From the NCBI GenBank assembly GCA_942492375.1, contig CALOEL010000017.1:124001-188000 (forward strand): a stretch of 64,000 nt of DNA, read 5' to 3'. This DNA comes from JAHEAO01 sp942492375. Its GTDB lineage: Bacteria > Pseudomonadota > Alphaproteobacteria > Rhodobacterales > Rhodobacteraceae. Position numbers and translations under genes: made by a program. The first letter of the stretch is position 1; the number at the start of each line of letters is the position of its first letter. This document shows, piece by piece, positions 42,154-51,412 of this stretch. The notes under the pieces are model-generated. The model was not told the DNA's origin and did no database searches. It saw nothing but the letters and a program-made list of their open reading frames with translations.

Positions 42154-42279
42154 TCAACTGCCTCCTAGATGTCATTCATTGCGCGGTCCGCAGGGCGAAC
42201 CGCGCTCATGCTAGGATATTGGCAGGGATGCCGGGCTTTTCAAGGATTTCCGGCGAGGTTTAAGAGTTTTTTCGCCGGA

Positions 42280-42492
42280 TCAGCGCCACCAGCCCGCGGG
42301 AATGTCCCAAAGCGGGCGGTTGGCTTCCTGTTCCACGTCTTCGCGGCTCAGTCCCATGTCCCGCAAAGCCGTGTCGCTAAGCGATCTCAGGGCGTTGCGC
42401 TGGCGTCTGGCCGCGAAGGCGAGACTGATCAGAGAAATGATCGCGAAGCGTCCGGGCAGCGGTGCGCGGGTGATGGTGTTCGACATAGACAT
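42280..42492 (-). CDS. DUF1127 small protein
   Basis: A 70-residue DUF1127 protein, with the family core LRSLSDTALRDMGLSREDV and a basic region before it (AARRQRNALRS). DUF1127 proteins are small RNA-binding or regulatory proteins common in Alphaproteobacteria. It diverges from the LysR gene with about 125 bases between, a typical arrangement in this family, so LysR control of it is plausible. Confidence 0.9.
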   Translation of the reverse strand: MSMSNTITRAPLPGRFAIISLISLAFAARRQRNALRSLSDTALRDMGLSREDVEQEANRPLWDIPAGWWR

Positions 42493-42616
42493 TTCCGTGT
42501 TCCTTCTCGTTTGGTCATGCTTTTTACGACCTGAATCAATTTTCTTGATCTTTCTGTCAGATTCTGATCAATTGGTAAAATGAATGTTTTGCAATCATTC
42601 CATCAAGGAAACTGAT

Positions 42617-43489
42617 ATGCCAAGGAATCTCGACTTGACGGCGCTGCGGTCCTTCGTGGCCGTGGCCGACACCGGCGGCGTCACCCGCGCGGCCGGGTTC
42701 ATGAACCTTACGCAATCGGCGGTATCGATGCAGTTGAAACGACTGGAAGAGTCGCTCGGGCTGGAACTGATGGACCGCAGCGGTCGGACGATCGCGCTGA
42801 CGGCATCGGGCGAACAGTTGCTTGGCTATGCCCGGCGCATGCTCGCGCTGAACGACGAGGTCTATGCCCGGCTCACGCATCAGGATTTCGAGGGCGAGGT
42901 CGTTCTGGGTGTTCCTCACGACATCGTCTATCCCGCGATTCCGCAGGTCCTCCAACGCTTCCACGCCGATTATCCCAGGGTGAAGGTGCAGCTTGTGTCC
43001 TCCTTCACCCGCACCCTGAAAGAGCAGTTCGCGCGGGGCGAATGCGACATGATCCTGACGACCGAGGACACGCTTGATGCGGGCGGCGAAACGCTGACGA
43101 CGCTGCCGCTGGTCTGGATCGGCGCGCCGGGTGGCGTGACCTGGAAGCAGCGCCCGCTGCGGCTGGCCTTCGAACACCGCTGCATCTTCCGGTCCGGTGT
43201 CCAGGCCGCGCTGGACCGGGCCGGAATTCCCTGGGAAATGGCGATCGAGTCGGAACAGAGCCGCCCGATCGAGGCCAGCGTCAGCGCCGATCTGGCCGTT
43301 CACACGATGATCGAGGGAACCGCGCCGCCGCAGGTCGAGGTTATCCAGCACGGCGGGGCCTTGCCGACATTGACGAAGGTGCGGATCAATTTCTACCTCG
43401 CCGATCCGACCGGTAGCCCGGTGATCCAAGACCTTGCGGCGCTGGTGCGGCAGGCCTTCGGCGTCAAGCCTGTTCAGGCTGTAGCGTGA
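42617..43489 (+). CDS. LysR-family transcriptional regulator
   Basis: A 290-residue LysR-type regulator. The N-terminal winged HTH (DLTALRSFVAVADTGGVT, then LTQSAVSMQLKRLEESLG at about 30-47) is followed by a substrate-binding domain. ATG 42617 follows AAGGAAA. Its 3' end overlaps the quinone oxidoreductase gene by 26 bases on the opposite strand. The divergent DUF1127 gene is the probable target together with itself. The inducer is unknown. Confidence 0.92.
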   Translation: MPRNLDLTALRSFVAVADTGGVTRAAGFMNLTQSAVSMQLKRLEESLGLELMDRSGRTIALTASGEQLLGYARRMLALNDEVYARLTHQDFEGEVVLGVPHDIVYPAIPQVLQRFHADYPRVKVQLVSSFTRTLKEQFARGECDMILTTEDTLDAGGETLTTLPLVWIGAPGGVTWKQRPLRLAFEHRCIFRSGVQAALDRAGIPWEMAIESEQSRPIEASVSADLAVHTMIEGTAPPQVEVIQHGGALPTLTKVRINFYLADPTGSPVIQDLAALVRQAFGVKPVQAVA

Positions 43490-44438
43490 CCACGACCTTG
43501 CCGGTCGAGACCCGGCGGCGCAGAAGATCCAGGCCCTCCGCCGCACGGTCGAGCGGCAGCACGTGGCTGATATGCGGGCGCAGATGGCCCTCGGAATACC
43601 AGTGGAACAGAGTGTTGAGGCTGTCTTGCAGCGCCTTCGGCCGGAACGCCAGGTAGCCACCCCAATAGAAGCCGATCACGCTGATATTCTTGACCAGAAG
43701 CAGGTTCGCCGGGATCTGCGGAACGTCGCCGCTGGCGAATCCGATCACGACGATCCGCGCTTCCGGCTTGCAGCTCCGCATAGCGGCCGCGAACTGGTCG
43801 CCACCCACCGGGTCATAGACGACATCGGCCCCGCCGAGGGCCCTGACCGCGTCGCGGACGTCCGCGGTTTCGCTGTCGATCAGATGGTCCGCACCGGCCC
43901 GCTGCGCGACCGCCAGCTTGTCACCGCCGCGCGCGACGGCGATCACCTTGCCCCCCATGCGCTTTCCGATCTCGACGGCGGTCAGTCCGACGCCGCCCGC
44001 CGCCCCAAGGACAAGCAGCGTTTCGCCGGGCTGAAGCTTCGCGCGATGGCTCAGCGCCAGATGGCTGGTGCCATAGGCGATCTGGAACGCCGCCGCGTCG
44101 GTGAACGGCATTGCGTCGGGCAGGCGAATGCAGCGTTCGGCCGGAAAGCAGCCATAATCGGCCAGCCCGCCCTGGCCCGCGAAAACCGCCACGCGGTCTC
44201 CTTCGCGAAGCGTCGTGACACCGGAACCAACCGCGTCGACCCGCCCCGCGGCTTCCATTCCAAGGGTGAAGGGCCGCGGCGGCGTGTCCTGGTAGCGGCC
44301 CTCCACCATCAGCAGATCGGCGAAATTCAGACCGCAGGCGCCGATGCCAAGCCGCACCTCGCCGGCCTTCGGCTCAGGGATCGGAATGTCGTCGAGACTC
44401 GGCGCTTCGCCGTCTTTGGACAATCGGAATGACTTCAT
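43464..44438 (-). CDS. NADPH:quinone oxidoreductase (zinc-less MDR)
   Basis: A 324-residue medium-chain dehydrogenase/reductase without the zinc ligands of ADH. GroES-like N-domain with the typical EAAGRVDAVGSGV region, Rossmann motif GAAGGVGLTAVEIGK at about 135-149, and the C-terminal LPLDRAAEGLDLL pattern. It probably reduces quinones or enones with NADPH. The gene is convergent with and overlaps the LysR gene end. Confidence 0.9.
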   Translation of the reverse strand: MKSFRLSKDGEAPSLDDIPIPEPKAGEVRLGIGACGLNFADLLMVEGRYQDTPPRPFTLGMEAAGRVDAVGSGVTTLREGDRVAVFAGQGGLADYGCFPAERCIRLPDAMPFTDAAAFQIAYGTSHLALSHRAKLQPGETLLVLGAAGGVGLTAVEIGKRMGGKVIAVARGGDKLAVAQRAGADHLIDSETADVRDAVRALGGADVVYDPVGGDQFAAAMRSCKPEARIVVIGFASGDVPQIPANLLLVKNISVIGFYWGGYLAFRPKALQDSLNTLFHWYSEGHLRPHISHVLPLDRAAEGLDLLRRRVSTGKVVVTLQPEQA

Positions 44439-44660
44439 CTTTGCGCCCGCATTTGTTCGGCAATGTCCTAGAGTGACTGGACGGATTTTTCCAGCGTCTT
44501 CATGGCGCGCAACCCAAGGGAGAATGTGCGCTTGTCGGCAACGCCCGCCGAATCGATTGCAGTTTGCAACTGCGCTACCGTCCGGAATCGAAGCGGAAAG
44601 TGCTCGTTTTATAATCGTTTCAATAATTTATTAAGGCAACCGGCAGGAAGCTGGGTACAT

Positions 44661-44679
44661 TGTCCCCAGCTTGGGGACA
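44661..44679. promoter_or_regulatory. Palindrome upstream of the XRE regulator gene
   Basis: The intergenic stretch 44439-44763 (325 bases, between a minus-strand reductase and the XRE gene) holds no gene. It contains the inverted repeat TGTCCCCA-GCT-TGGGGACA at 44661-44679, 84 bases before the XRE start. An AT-rich patch (TAATCGTTTCAATAATTTATT) lies about 35 bases upstream of the palindrome. The likely reading is an autoregulatory operator of the XRE protein near its promoter. Confidence 0.6.
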
Positions 44680-44763
44680 GTCGGCCTATCCAAAAAGACA
44701 GGTTGAGAAATGGCTCCCGAAAGTCGACACACTATGCACGTTAAACGATAAAGGAGTTCTCCC

Positions 44764-45132
44764 ATGAAACATCCTGTGGATGTACACGTCGGCAAGAGGA
44801 TCCGTCATCGCCGGTGGATGGTTGGGATGACTCAGCAGCAACTCGCCGAAAAGGTGGGGATCAAGTTCCAGCAGATTCAGAAGTACGAGACCGGCATGAA
44901 CCGGGTCAGCGCGTCCCGTCTTTGGGACATCGCAGAGGCCGTGGATGTGCCGATCAGCTTCTTCTTCGAAGGTATCGACGTCGAGTCCGACGCAGCGGCC
45001 TCGAAGATGGTTCCCGGCGACATCATGGCCGACAAGGAAGCGCTTGAACTCGTGCGCTCCTATTACTCGATCCCCGAGAACCAGCGCCGCCGGCTTTTCG
45101 AACTGGCCCGCGTGCTGTCGGACGTCGCCTGA
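44764..45132 (+). CDS. XRE-family (Cro/CI-type) regulator
   Basis: A 122-residue regulator. The HTH is at about residues 11-65: 'VGKRIRHRRWMVGMTQQQLA' then KFQQIQKYETGMNRVSAS, the standard Cro/CI helix-turn-helix. A C-terminal helical tail follows. Proteins of this class are common in Rhodobacteraceae, with copies near hisN as here. The palindrome at 44661-44679 is a likely operator. ATG 44764 follows AAGGAG. hisN starts 67 bases after its stop. Confidence 0.88.
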   Translation: MKHPVDVHVGKRIRHRRWMVGMTQQQLAEKVGIKFQQIQKYETGMNRVSASRLWDIAEAVDVPISFFFEGIDVESDAAASKMVPGDIMADKEALELVRSYYSIPENQRRRLFELARVLSDVA

Positions 45133-45199
45133 ATTTCAGTGGTCTCGCGGTCTTTGCCCGGTTACACCCTCACAGGTATAAGCTGGCAAAGGGCGCCGG

Positions 45200-46012
45200 A
45201 TGACCGATCTGACCCAACCCGAACGTGACGCGCTGCTGCGCGCCGCCCATGCGGCGGCGGATGCTGCGGCTGCGATCACGCTGCGGTATTTCCGGGGTCA
45301 GGCGCTGAAGGCCGACAACAAGGCCAAGGCTCATTTCGACCCGGTCACGCAGGCTGATCGGGAAGCCGAACAGGCCATTCGCGCCGTCTTGCACGACATG
45401 CGTCCCGCCGATGGCGTGCTGGGCGAGGAATTCGGCCCGGTCACCGGGACAAGCGGGCTGACCTGGGTGCTCGACCCGATCGACGGCACGCGCGGTTTCA
45501 TCAGCGGAACGCCAACCTGGGGCACGCTGATCTCGGTGCGCGATGCGGATGGCCCGATCCTCGGCCTGATCGACCAGCCCTATACGGGCGAGAGATTCGT
45601 CGGCGGTCTCGGCCGAGCCGAGCTTCTGCGCCAGGGACAGGGCCAGCCACTGGGTGTGCGACCTGCGGCCGCGATGGCCGAGGCGATCCTCTTCACCACA
45701 TTTCCAGAGGTCGGCACAGCCGCCGAGGGGGATGCGTTCCGCGCCCTTTCGCGGCAGGTGCGGCTGACGCGCTACGGCATGGATTGCTATGCCTACGCGC
45801 TGCTTGCCGGCGGCACCGTCGATCTGGTGGTCGAGGCGGGCCTGCAGGCCTATGACGTTCAGGCCCCCATTGCGGTGATCCAGGCGGCCGGAGGGATCAT
45901 CACCGACTGGCAGGGACGCCCGGCCCATGAGGGGGGGCGGGTCGTGGCCGCCGCGGGCGCCGAGCTTCACCGCGCCGCCCTCGAAATTCTCGGCGAGGTG
46001 CCAGAGGTGTGA
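45200..46012 (+). CDS. hisN: Histidinol-phosphatase (inositol monophosphatase family)
   Basis: A 270-residue Mg-dependent phosphatase of the IMPase fold; in this family it is the histidinol-phosphatase of histidine synthesis. Motifs: DPVTQADREAE near 47, GEEFG (metal Glu) near 75, DPIDGTRGFISG near 93, and YDVQAPIAVIQAAGGII near 215-231, a variant typical of HisN rather than IMPase. Substrate is inferred from that pattern; the gene is far from hisD at 3.4 kb. Start ATG 45200. Confidence 0.88.
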   Translation: MTDLTQPERDALLRAAHAAADAAAAITLRYFRGQALKADNKAKAHFDPVTQADREAEQAIRAVLHDMRPADGVLGEEFGPVTGTSGLTWVLDPIDGTRGFISGTPTWGTLISVRDADGPILGLIDQPYTGERFVGGLGRAELLRQGQGQPLGVRPAAAMAEAILFTTFPEVGTAAEGDAFRALSRQVRLTRYGMDCYAYALLAGGTVDLVVEAGLQAYDVQAPIAVIQAAGGIITDWQGRPAHEGGRVVAAAGAELHRAALEILGEVPEV

Positions 46013-46136
46013 CGGGCTTGCGCCTTCCCGAACCCGAGGCCTAAACTGGCACGGCGCCGAGTCCTTCGCCCCTTCTGTCGGCTTCCGCAAACACTTCAAC
46101 CGAACGGGGCCGAATCGAAGTGTGAAGGCAAATCCG

Positions 46137-47474
46137 ATGAGCAAAGAAATTGTGCTGCGGAATGCGCATTGCGTTCTGACCATGGACGGTGATCGGCGGG
46201 AACTCGCCGAAGTTGACCTGCGGCTGCGCGATGGCATCATCGCCGAAATCGGTCCCGGTCTGGAGACCACAGGGGAGATCATCGACGTCACCGGCTGCAT
46301 CGTGACGCCGGGTCTCGTGAATACCCATCATCACCTTTACCAGACCCTGACGCGCGCGGTGCCGGAGGGGCAGGATGCCCTGCTTTTCGGCTGGCTCCAG
46401 ACGCTCTATCCGATCTGGTCGCGGTTCGGCCCCGAAGAGATGCGGGTGTCCGCGCTGACCGGTCTTGCGGAACTGGCCTTGTCGGGATGTTCGCTCAGTT
46501 CGGACCATCTCTATCTCTACCCCAACGGCGCGCGCCTGGACGACACGATCGATGCCGCGAAGGAAATCGGTCTTCGCTTTCATCCGACCCGCGGTGCGAT
46601 GTCGATCGGGGAAAGCGCGGGCGGGCTGCCGCCCGATGCGCTGGTGGAACGCGAGGCCGACATCCTGAACGATTGCATCCGGGTGATCGACGCCCACCAC
46701 GATGCGTCGGAAGGCTCCATGCTGCGGATCGGAATAGCGCCCTGTTCGCCCTTCTCGGTCAGCCGCGAACTGATGCGGGACGCAGCGCTGCTTGCTCGCG
46801 ACAAGGGTGTCATGCTGCACACCCATCTTGCCGAGAACGACGAGGACATCGCCTATTCGCTGGAAAAATTCGGCTGCCGGCCCGGTCAATATGCCGAGGA
46901 TCTGGGCTGGACCGGAGCCGATGTCTGGCACGCGCATTGCGTCAAACTGGACGGGTCCGAGATTGATCTTTTCGCCCGATCGCGAACCGGGGTCGCGCAT
47001 TGCCCCTGTTCGAATTGCCGCCTTGGCTCGGGCATCGCGCCGGTGCGCGCGATGCGGGATGCGGGCGTCCGGGTCGGGCTGGGGGTCGACGGATCGGCCT
47101 CGAACGACAGCGGCAATCTGGTGGCCGAGGCGCGTCAGGCCATGTTGCTGCAGCGGGTGGTGAGAGGGGCGGACAAGATGAGCGCGCGCGAAGCGCTGGA
47201 GATCGCGACGCGCGGCGGGGCCGATGTCCTGGGCCGCGACGATTGCGGGCGCATCGAACCGGGTAAGCGGGCGGATATCGCGGTCTGGGATGTAACGGGC
47301 GTCGCCTCGGCCGGCAGCTGGGATCCTGCCGCGATCCTGCTGGCGGGCCCGAACCAGGTGCGGGATCTCTTCGTCGAGGGCCGGCAGGTCGTCCGGGATG
47401 GCCACATGGTCACCATTGATTTGCCGCAACTGATTGGGATACAGACGCGGCTGGCCAATCGGCTGATGAACTGA
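46137..47474 (+). CDS. 8-oxoguanine deaminase-like amidohydrolase
   Basis: A 445-residue amidohydrolase of the cytosine/isoguanine/8-oxoguanine deaminase group. Metal ligands: NTHHHLYQT near residue 61 (H-x-H), HTHLAEN near 230, WHAHCVKL near 265 and the Asp in GLGVDGSASND. The 'HHHLYQTLTRAVP' and PCSPFSVS motifs point to 8-oxoguanine deaminase, which converts 8-oxoguanine to urate. ATG 46137 is preferred over the upstream open frame. A CAP gene follows, with guanine deaminase convergent beyond it. Confidence 0.85.
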   Translation: MSKEIVLRNAHCVLTMDGDRRELAEVDLRLRDGIIAEIGPGLETTGEIIDVTGCIVTPGLVNTHHHLYQTLTRAVPEGQDALLFGWLQTLYPIWSRFGPEEMRVSALTGLAELALSGCSLSSDHLYLYPNGARLDDTIDAAKEIGLRFHPTRGAMSIGESAGGLPPDALVEREADILNDCIRVIDAHHDASEGSMLRIGIAPCSPFSVSRELMRDAALLARDKGVMLHTHLAENDEDIAYSLEKFGCRPGQYAEDLGWTGADVWHAHCVKLDGSEIDLFARSRTGVAHCPCSNCRLGSGIAPVRAMRDAGVRVGLGVDGSASNDSGNLVAEARQAMLLQRVVRGADKMSAREALEIATRGGADVLGRDDCGRIEPGKRADIAVWDVTGVASAGSWDPAAILLAGPNQVRDLFVEGRQVVRDGHMVTIDLPQLIGIQTRLANRLMN

Positions 47475-47490
47475 GCGAGGAGAAAATCCA

Positions 47491-47973
47491 GTGGTGCGTA
47501 CTGCAATTCTGGCATCGGCCTGTCTGTTCGCGCTTGCTGCCTGCGAGCCGGTTTCGACACCTGACCAGCAGTATGCCGCACCAGCCGTGACCCGTGCAGC
47601 CGAAGCCGGCGACGCGCGCAGCCTGTTGAACGCCCAACGGGCGCGCAAGGGGTTGGCGCCGGTCACCCGCTCGCAAAAACTGACTGCGGCAGCGGCCGGA
47701 CATGCCAGCAACATGGCGACGCGCGGCTACTTTTCACATACCAGCCCCAACGGCCGTTCTGTCGGCGACAGAGTAGACAGGCAGGGCTACAACTATTGCG
47801 TCGTTAACGAGAACCTTTCCTATGGCCGAAAGAACCTCGCGAACGTCATCAACGCCTGGATGAACTCGCCTGGCCACCGCCGCAATATCCTGAACCCGAA
47901 GGTCACCGAATTCGGCGTGGCGCAGGCGCCAGGTGGCTATTGGGTGCTGGTCATGGCCCGGCCCGGCTGCTGA
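47491..47973 (+). CDS. CAP-domain (SCP/PR1) lipoprotein
   Basis: A 160-residue secreted protein. Starts at GTG with a lipoprotein signal ending at LAAC (Cys about residue 18). The CAP domain holds 'LTAAAAGHASNMATRGYFSH', the VNENLSYG block, and HRRNILNPKVTEFGVA. The CAP family is extracellular or periplasmic with diverse roles. It begins 17 bases after the 8-oxoguanine deaminase stop and may be co-transcribed. Function unknown. Confidence 0.88.
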   Translation: MVRTAILASACLFALAACEPVSTPDQQYAAPAVTRAAEAGDARSLLNAQRARKGLAPVTRSQKLTAAAAGHASNMATRGYFSHTSPNGRSVGDRVDRQGYNYCVVNENLSYGRKNLANVINAWMNSPGHRRNILNPKVTEFGVAQAPGGYWVLVMARPGC

Positions 47974-47988
47974 CGCGGGCCAAACGGT

Positions 47989-49281
47989 TCACGACTTGGC
48001 TCGGCCGTTGATCCACACCGCCTTTATGGCTCGGTCATCGCCCATCATGATCGTCGGAAACAGCGCTTCCCAGAAATCCTCGGCGCGGGCGGCGCGTTGT
48101 GCCGTGGCAGGTGTGGATGCCAGATCAAGCACGACAAGGTCGGCCTCCATCCCTTCACGCAGATTGCCGATCCGGTCGTCCATCCGCATCGCCCGCGCCG
48201 ATCCCACGGTGGCAAGCCAGTAGAGTTGTGCCGCGTGCAGCGGCGTGCCACGCAGCTGCCCGACTTCGTAGGCCGCGGCCATCGTCCTGAGCATCGAAAA
48301 GGACGACCCGCCGCCGGTATCGGTCGCAAGGCCGACCCGGTGGCCGGCCGCCTTCAGCCCGCCCATGTCGAACAGGCCCGATCCGATGAAGGTGTTGGAG
48401 GTCGGACAGTGGATCAGGGCGGCGTCAACCTCCCGCAGGCGGTCTTTCTCGCGCTCGGTCAGGTAGATCGTGTGTCCGTACATTCCGCCCGGTCCAAGCA
48501 GGCCGTGACTTTCATAAGTGTCGAGATAGTCGCGCGCCGCGGGAAACAGGCTCGCCACCCATTCCACCTCGTCCGTCTGTTCCGACAGATGCGTCTGCAT
48601 CAGGCAATCGGGGTATTCGCCCCAAAGCGCGCCCATCGCGGCCAGTTGCTCCGGTGTCGAGGTCGGTGAGAACCGCGGCGTGATCGCGTAGGACAACCGC
48701 TCGACGCCATGCCATTTCTCCAGCAGCGCCTTCGACTGGTCATAGGCGCTTTGCGGGGTGTCGCGCAGCCCCTCCGGCGCGTTGCGGTCCATGCAGGTCT
48801 TTCCGGCCGCGGCCCGGACGCCGCGCCGCCGGGCTTCCCCGAAGAAGGCATCGACGCTTTCGGGATGGATCGTGCAGTAACTCGCGACCGTGGTCGTTCC
48901 GTTCGCCAGCGTCAGGTCGAAATAGAGCCGCGCGATCTCGGCGGCATAATCCGGATCGCCGAACCGCATTTCCTCGGGGAAGGTATAGCTGTTCAGCCAG
49001 TCGATCAGCCGCTTGCCCCAGCTCGCGATCATCGCGGTCTGGGGATAGTGGACATGCGAATCGACAAATCCGGCGGTGATCAGGCCGTCGCCGTAATCCG
49101 TCACCTCGGCTTCGGGATGCGCCTGGCGCAGCGTCGCGCCTTCGCCGATTGCCGCGATCCGCCCATCGGCGACCAGAACGCCGCCGCGCCGCCTGTGCCG
49201 CGCGGCCTCCTCGACCGGAGCATGGAATGGATCAGCCGCGAACCAAAGCGTCTGCCCCAGCAGAAGTGAAGATTTCGCCAT
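47989..49281 (-). CDS. guaD: Guanine deaminase
   Basis: A 430-residue amidohydrolase that deaminates guanine to xanthine. Metal ligands are in DSHVHYPQT near 80, the LMQTHLSEQ His near 235, and an Asp in GLATDTGGGSSFS near 326, with PRFSPTS at about 205, all guanine deaminase-type. ATG 49281 is chosen; the longer frame upstream is an open antisense extension. It converges with the CAP gene. Together with the 8-oxoguanine deaminase it suggests purine salvage or catabolism. Confidence 0.93.
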   Translation of the reverse strand: MAKSSLLLGQTLWFAADPFHAPVEEAARHRRRGGVLVADGRIAAIGEGATLRQAHPEAEVTDYGDGLITAGFVDSHVHYPQTAMIASWGKRLIDWLNSYTFPEEMRFGDPDYAAEIARLYFDLTLANGTTTVASYCTIHPESVDAFFGEARRRGVRAAAGKTCMDRNAPEGLRDTPQSAYDQSKALLEKWHGVERLSYAITPRFSPTSTPEQLAAMGALWGEYPDCLMQTHLSEQTDEVEWVASLFPAARDYLDTYESHGLLGPGGMYGHTIYLTEREKDRLREVDAALIHCPTSNTFIGSGLFDMGGLKAAGHRVGLATDTGGGSSFSMLRTMAAAYEVGQLRGTPLHAAQLYWLATVGSARAMRMDDRIGNLREGMEADLVVLDLASTPATAQRAARAEDFWEALFPTIMMGDDRAIKAVWINGRAKS

Positions 49282-49404
49282 TTTTCCCCCCGTTCCAGCA
49301 CGCGATACTAGGCGCCCAAAAGCTCCGGGTAAATCGGCCATTAACCTCTGTTTCCCTGAAGGTCTTTTGCCTATTGTGAGGAAAAGCGCGCAGGGGGCAG
49401 GTTC

Positions 49405-50789
49405 ATGATCGACGATCCGGATACCGAAGTTAATCGGGACGAGGACGCCTATGTCCTCGATCGCCGTGACGTCGCGGCGATCCGCGCGGCGGTAGAGGCG
49501 GGCGATGCGCCGCTTCTGACCGCGCTGATGGAGCCGCTGCACGCAGCCGACATCGCCGACCTTCTCGAACAGATCGACGAAGACGAGCGGAAGGCGCTGG
49601 TCACGCTCTATGGCCGCGAATTCGACGGCGAGATCCTGTCCGAACTCGACGAGGGAATCCGTGACGAGGTAATCAGCTATCTCCAGCCCGACGTGCTTGC
49701 CGACGCGGTCCGCGAGCTTGAATCCGACGATGTCGTCGATCTTCTGGAAGACCTCGACCAACCCCAGCAAGACGCCATTCTCGGCGTGCTCGAAGACGCC
49801 GACCGCGTCGCCGTGCAGCAGGCGCTCACCTATCCGGAATATTCCGCCGGCCGCCTGATGCAGCGCGAAGTGGTGATGGGACCGGAACACTGGACGGTGG
49901 GCGAAGCGATCGACTACCTGCGCAGCGCCAAGGAGCTGCCGGACCAGTTCTATCACCTGATCCTTGTCGATGCCCGCCTGCATCCGGTCGCCAATGTTAC
50001 GCTGGGGCGGCTTCTGTCGTCGCGCCGTGACGTGAAGCTCGTGGATATCGCAGAGCCGAGCTTCCGGACCTTCGAGGTCGACGAAGAGGAAGGCGATGTC
50101 GCCTATGCGTTCAACCAGTATCACCTGATTTCGGCACCTGTCGTGGACGTTACCGGGCGTCTGGTCGGTGTCATTACTATTGACGATGCGATGGCGGTGC
50201 TCGACGAGGAACACGAAGAGGATATCCTGCGCCTCGCCGGCGTCGGCGAGGGCAGTCTTTCGGACAAGGTGATGGAAACCACCAAGCAGCGCTTGCCCTG
50301 GCTGGCGGTGAACCTGGTGACGGCGATCCTCGCCTCGCTGGTGATCTCGATGTTCGAGGATCCACGATTGCGAAATTGGTGTCCCTGGCGGTGCTGATGC
50401 CGATCGTCGCCTCGATGGGCGGCAATGCCGGCACCCAGGCGCTGACCGTCGCGGTGCGCGCCATCGCCACGCGCGACCTTACCGGGTCCAACGTCTGGCG
50501 GGTGATCCGGCGCGAGGCGCTGGTCGGCCTGGCCAACGGGGTGATCTTCGCCGTTCTGATGGGGCTGGTCGGATTCTTCTGGTTCGGCTCGCCGATGCTT
50601 GGGCTGGTGATCGCGGTGGCGATGGTCATCAACCTCGTGGTCGCAGGACTTGCCGGGATCGGCATCCCGGTGGTTCTGGAACGGTTCGGCATCGATCCGG
50701 CATTGGCCTCGGGCGCCTTCGTGACCACCGTCACCGATGTGGTCGGCTTTTTCGCCTTCCTTGGCCTCGCGGCGATGCTGCTGATCTGA
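49405..50789 (+). pseudogene. mgtE: Magnesium transporter MgtE, interrupted by a frameshift
   Basis: MgtE is a Mg2+ channel with N-domain, CBS pair and five-helix membrane domain. The first piece (49405 to 50397, 330 residues) carries the MgtE_N domain, both CBS regions (HLISAPVVDVTGRLVGVITI) and the first helix. It then leaves frame at about 50359, where GAGGATCCACG stands in place of the expected GAG-GCC-ACG. Two extra bases would explain it. The rest (frame of 50376-50789) carries the remaining helices, including MPIVASMGGNAGTQALTVA. Protein sequence is otherwise well preserved, so this may be a sequencing error rather than a dead gene; see the indel cluster downstream. Confidence 0.8.
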
Positions 50790-50792
50790 TCG

Positions 50793-51362
50793 TTGGCATC
50801 CTCACCGGACATAGCCGTTCGCAAGGCCCAGGCGCGCAAGGCCGCTTTCACGCGCCGCGCCGCCGCCCATTCCGCCGAGGCGAGCCGGGCAGGGGCGGCG
50901 TGCCTTCTCGACCATCTGACCGCCCATCGCGGCCGCCCGATGTCCGCCTACATGCCGATCCGGACCGAGATCGACCCGCTTCCCGCGATGGCCGAACTGG
51001 CGCGCTTCGGACCGGTCGGCATTCCGATCGTGCTGGGCGAGGGCCGGCCGCTGGAATTTCATCGCTGGGAGGCGGATGCCGCCATGGTCGCAGGTCCGTT
51101 CGGCGCGATGGTGCCGGTCAGGGCCGAGATCGTGATACCCGAAATCGTCGTCCTGCCGCTTGTCGCCTTCGATGCGAAGGGCCGCCGGCTGGGCTATGGC
51201 GGCGGCTTCTACGACCGCACGCTGGACCTGCTGCGCCAGAGCGGCCCGGTGCTTGCCATCGGCTTCGCCTATGCGGCCCAGCAGGCCGAGGACCTGCCTG
51301 TCGAGCCGACCGACCAGGGGCTCGACGCCATCGTCACCGAAGCGGGCGTCATGACGTTCTAG
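50793..51362 (+). CDS. 5-Formyltetrahydrofolate cyclo-ligase
   Basis: A 189-residue enzyme making 5,10-methenyl-THF from 5-formyl-THF with ATP. It has the basic N-terminal helix (RKAQARKAAFTRR), the SAYMPIRTEIDP strand and the C-terminal hallmark GYGGGFYDRTL, then PTDQGLDAIVTE. Starts at TTG 50793, 4 bases after the mgtE stop; no ATG fits. The next gene begins 51 bases after its stop. Also called 5-FTHF synthetase-like protein (YgfA type). Confidence 0.92.
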   Translation: MASSPDIAVRKAQARKAAFTRRAAAHSAEASRAGAACLLDHLTAHRGRPMSAYMPIRTEIDPLPAMAELARFGPVGIPIVLGEGRPLEFHRWEADAAMVAGPFGAMVPVRAEIVIPEIVVLPLVAFDAKGRRLGYGGGFYDRTLDLLRQSGPVLAIGFAYAAQQAEDLPVEPTDQGLDAIVTEAGVMTF

Positions 51363-51412
51363 CGGGTCAAACCGTGCTTGCCCTCGCGCCCGCCGCACCC
51401 TAGCACTCTTGC

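Noticed and set aside
50789..50793. 6S RNA next to the 5-formyl-THF cyclo-ligase gene, as in enterobacteria
   Set aside because: There is no gap between mgtE and this gene to hold an RNA gene.
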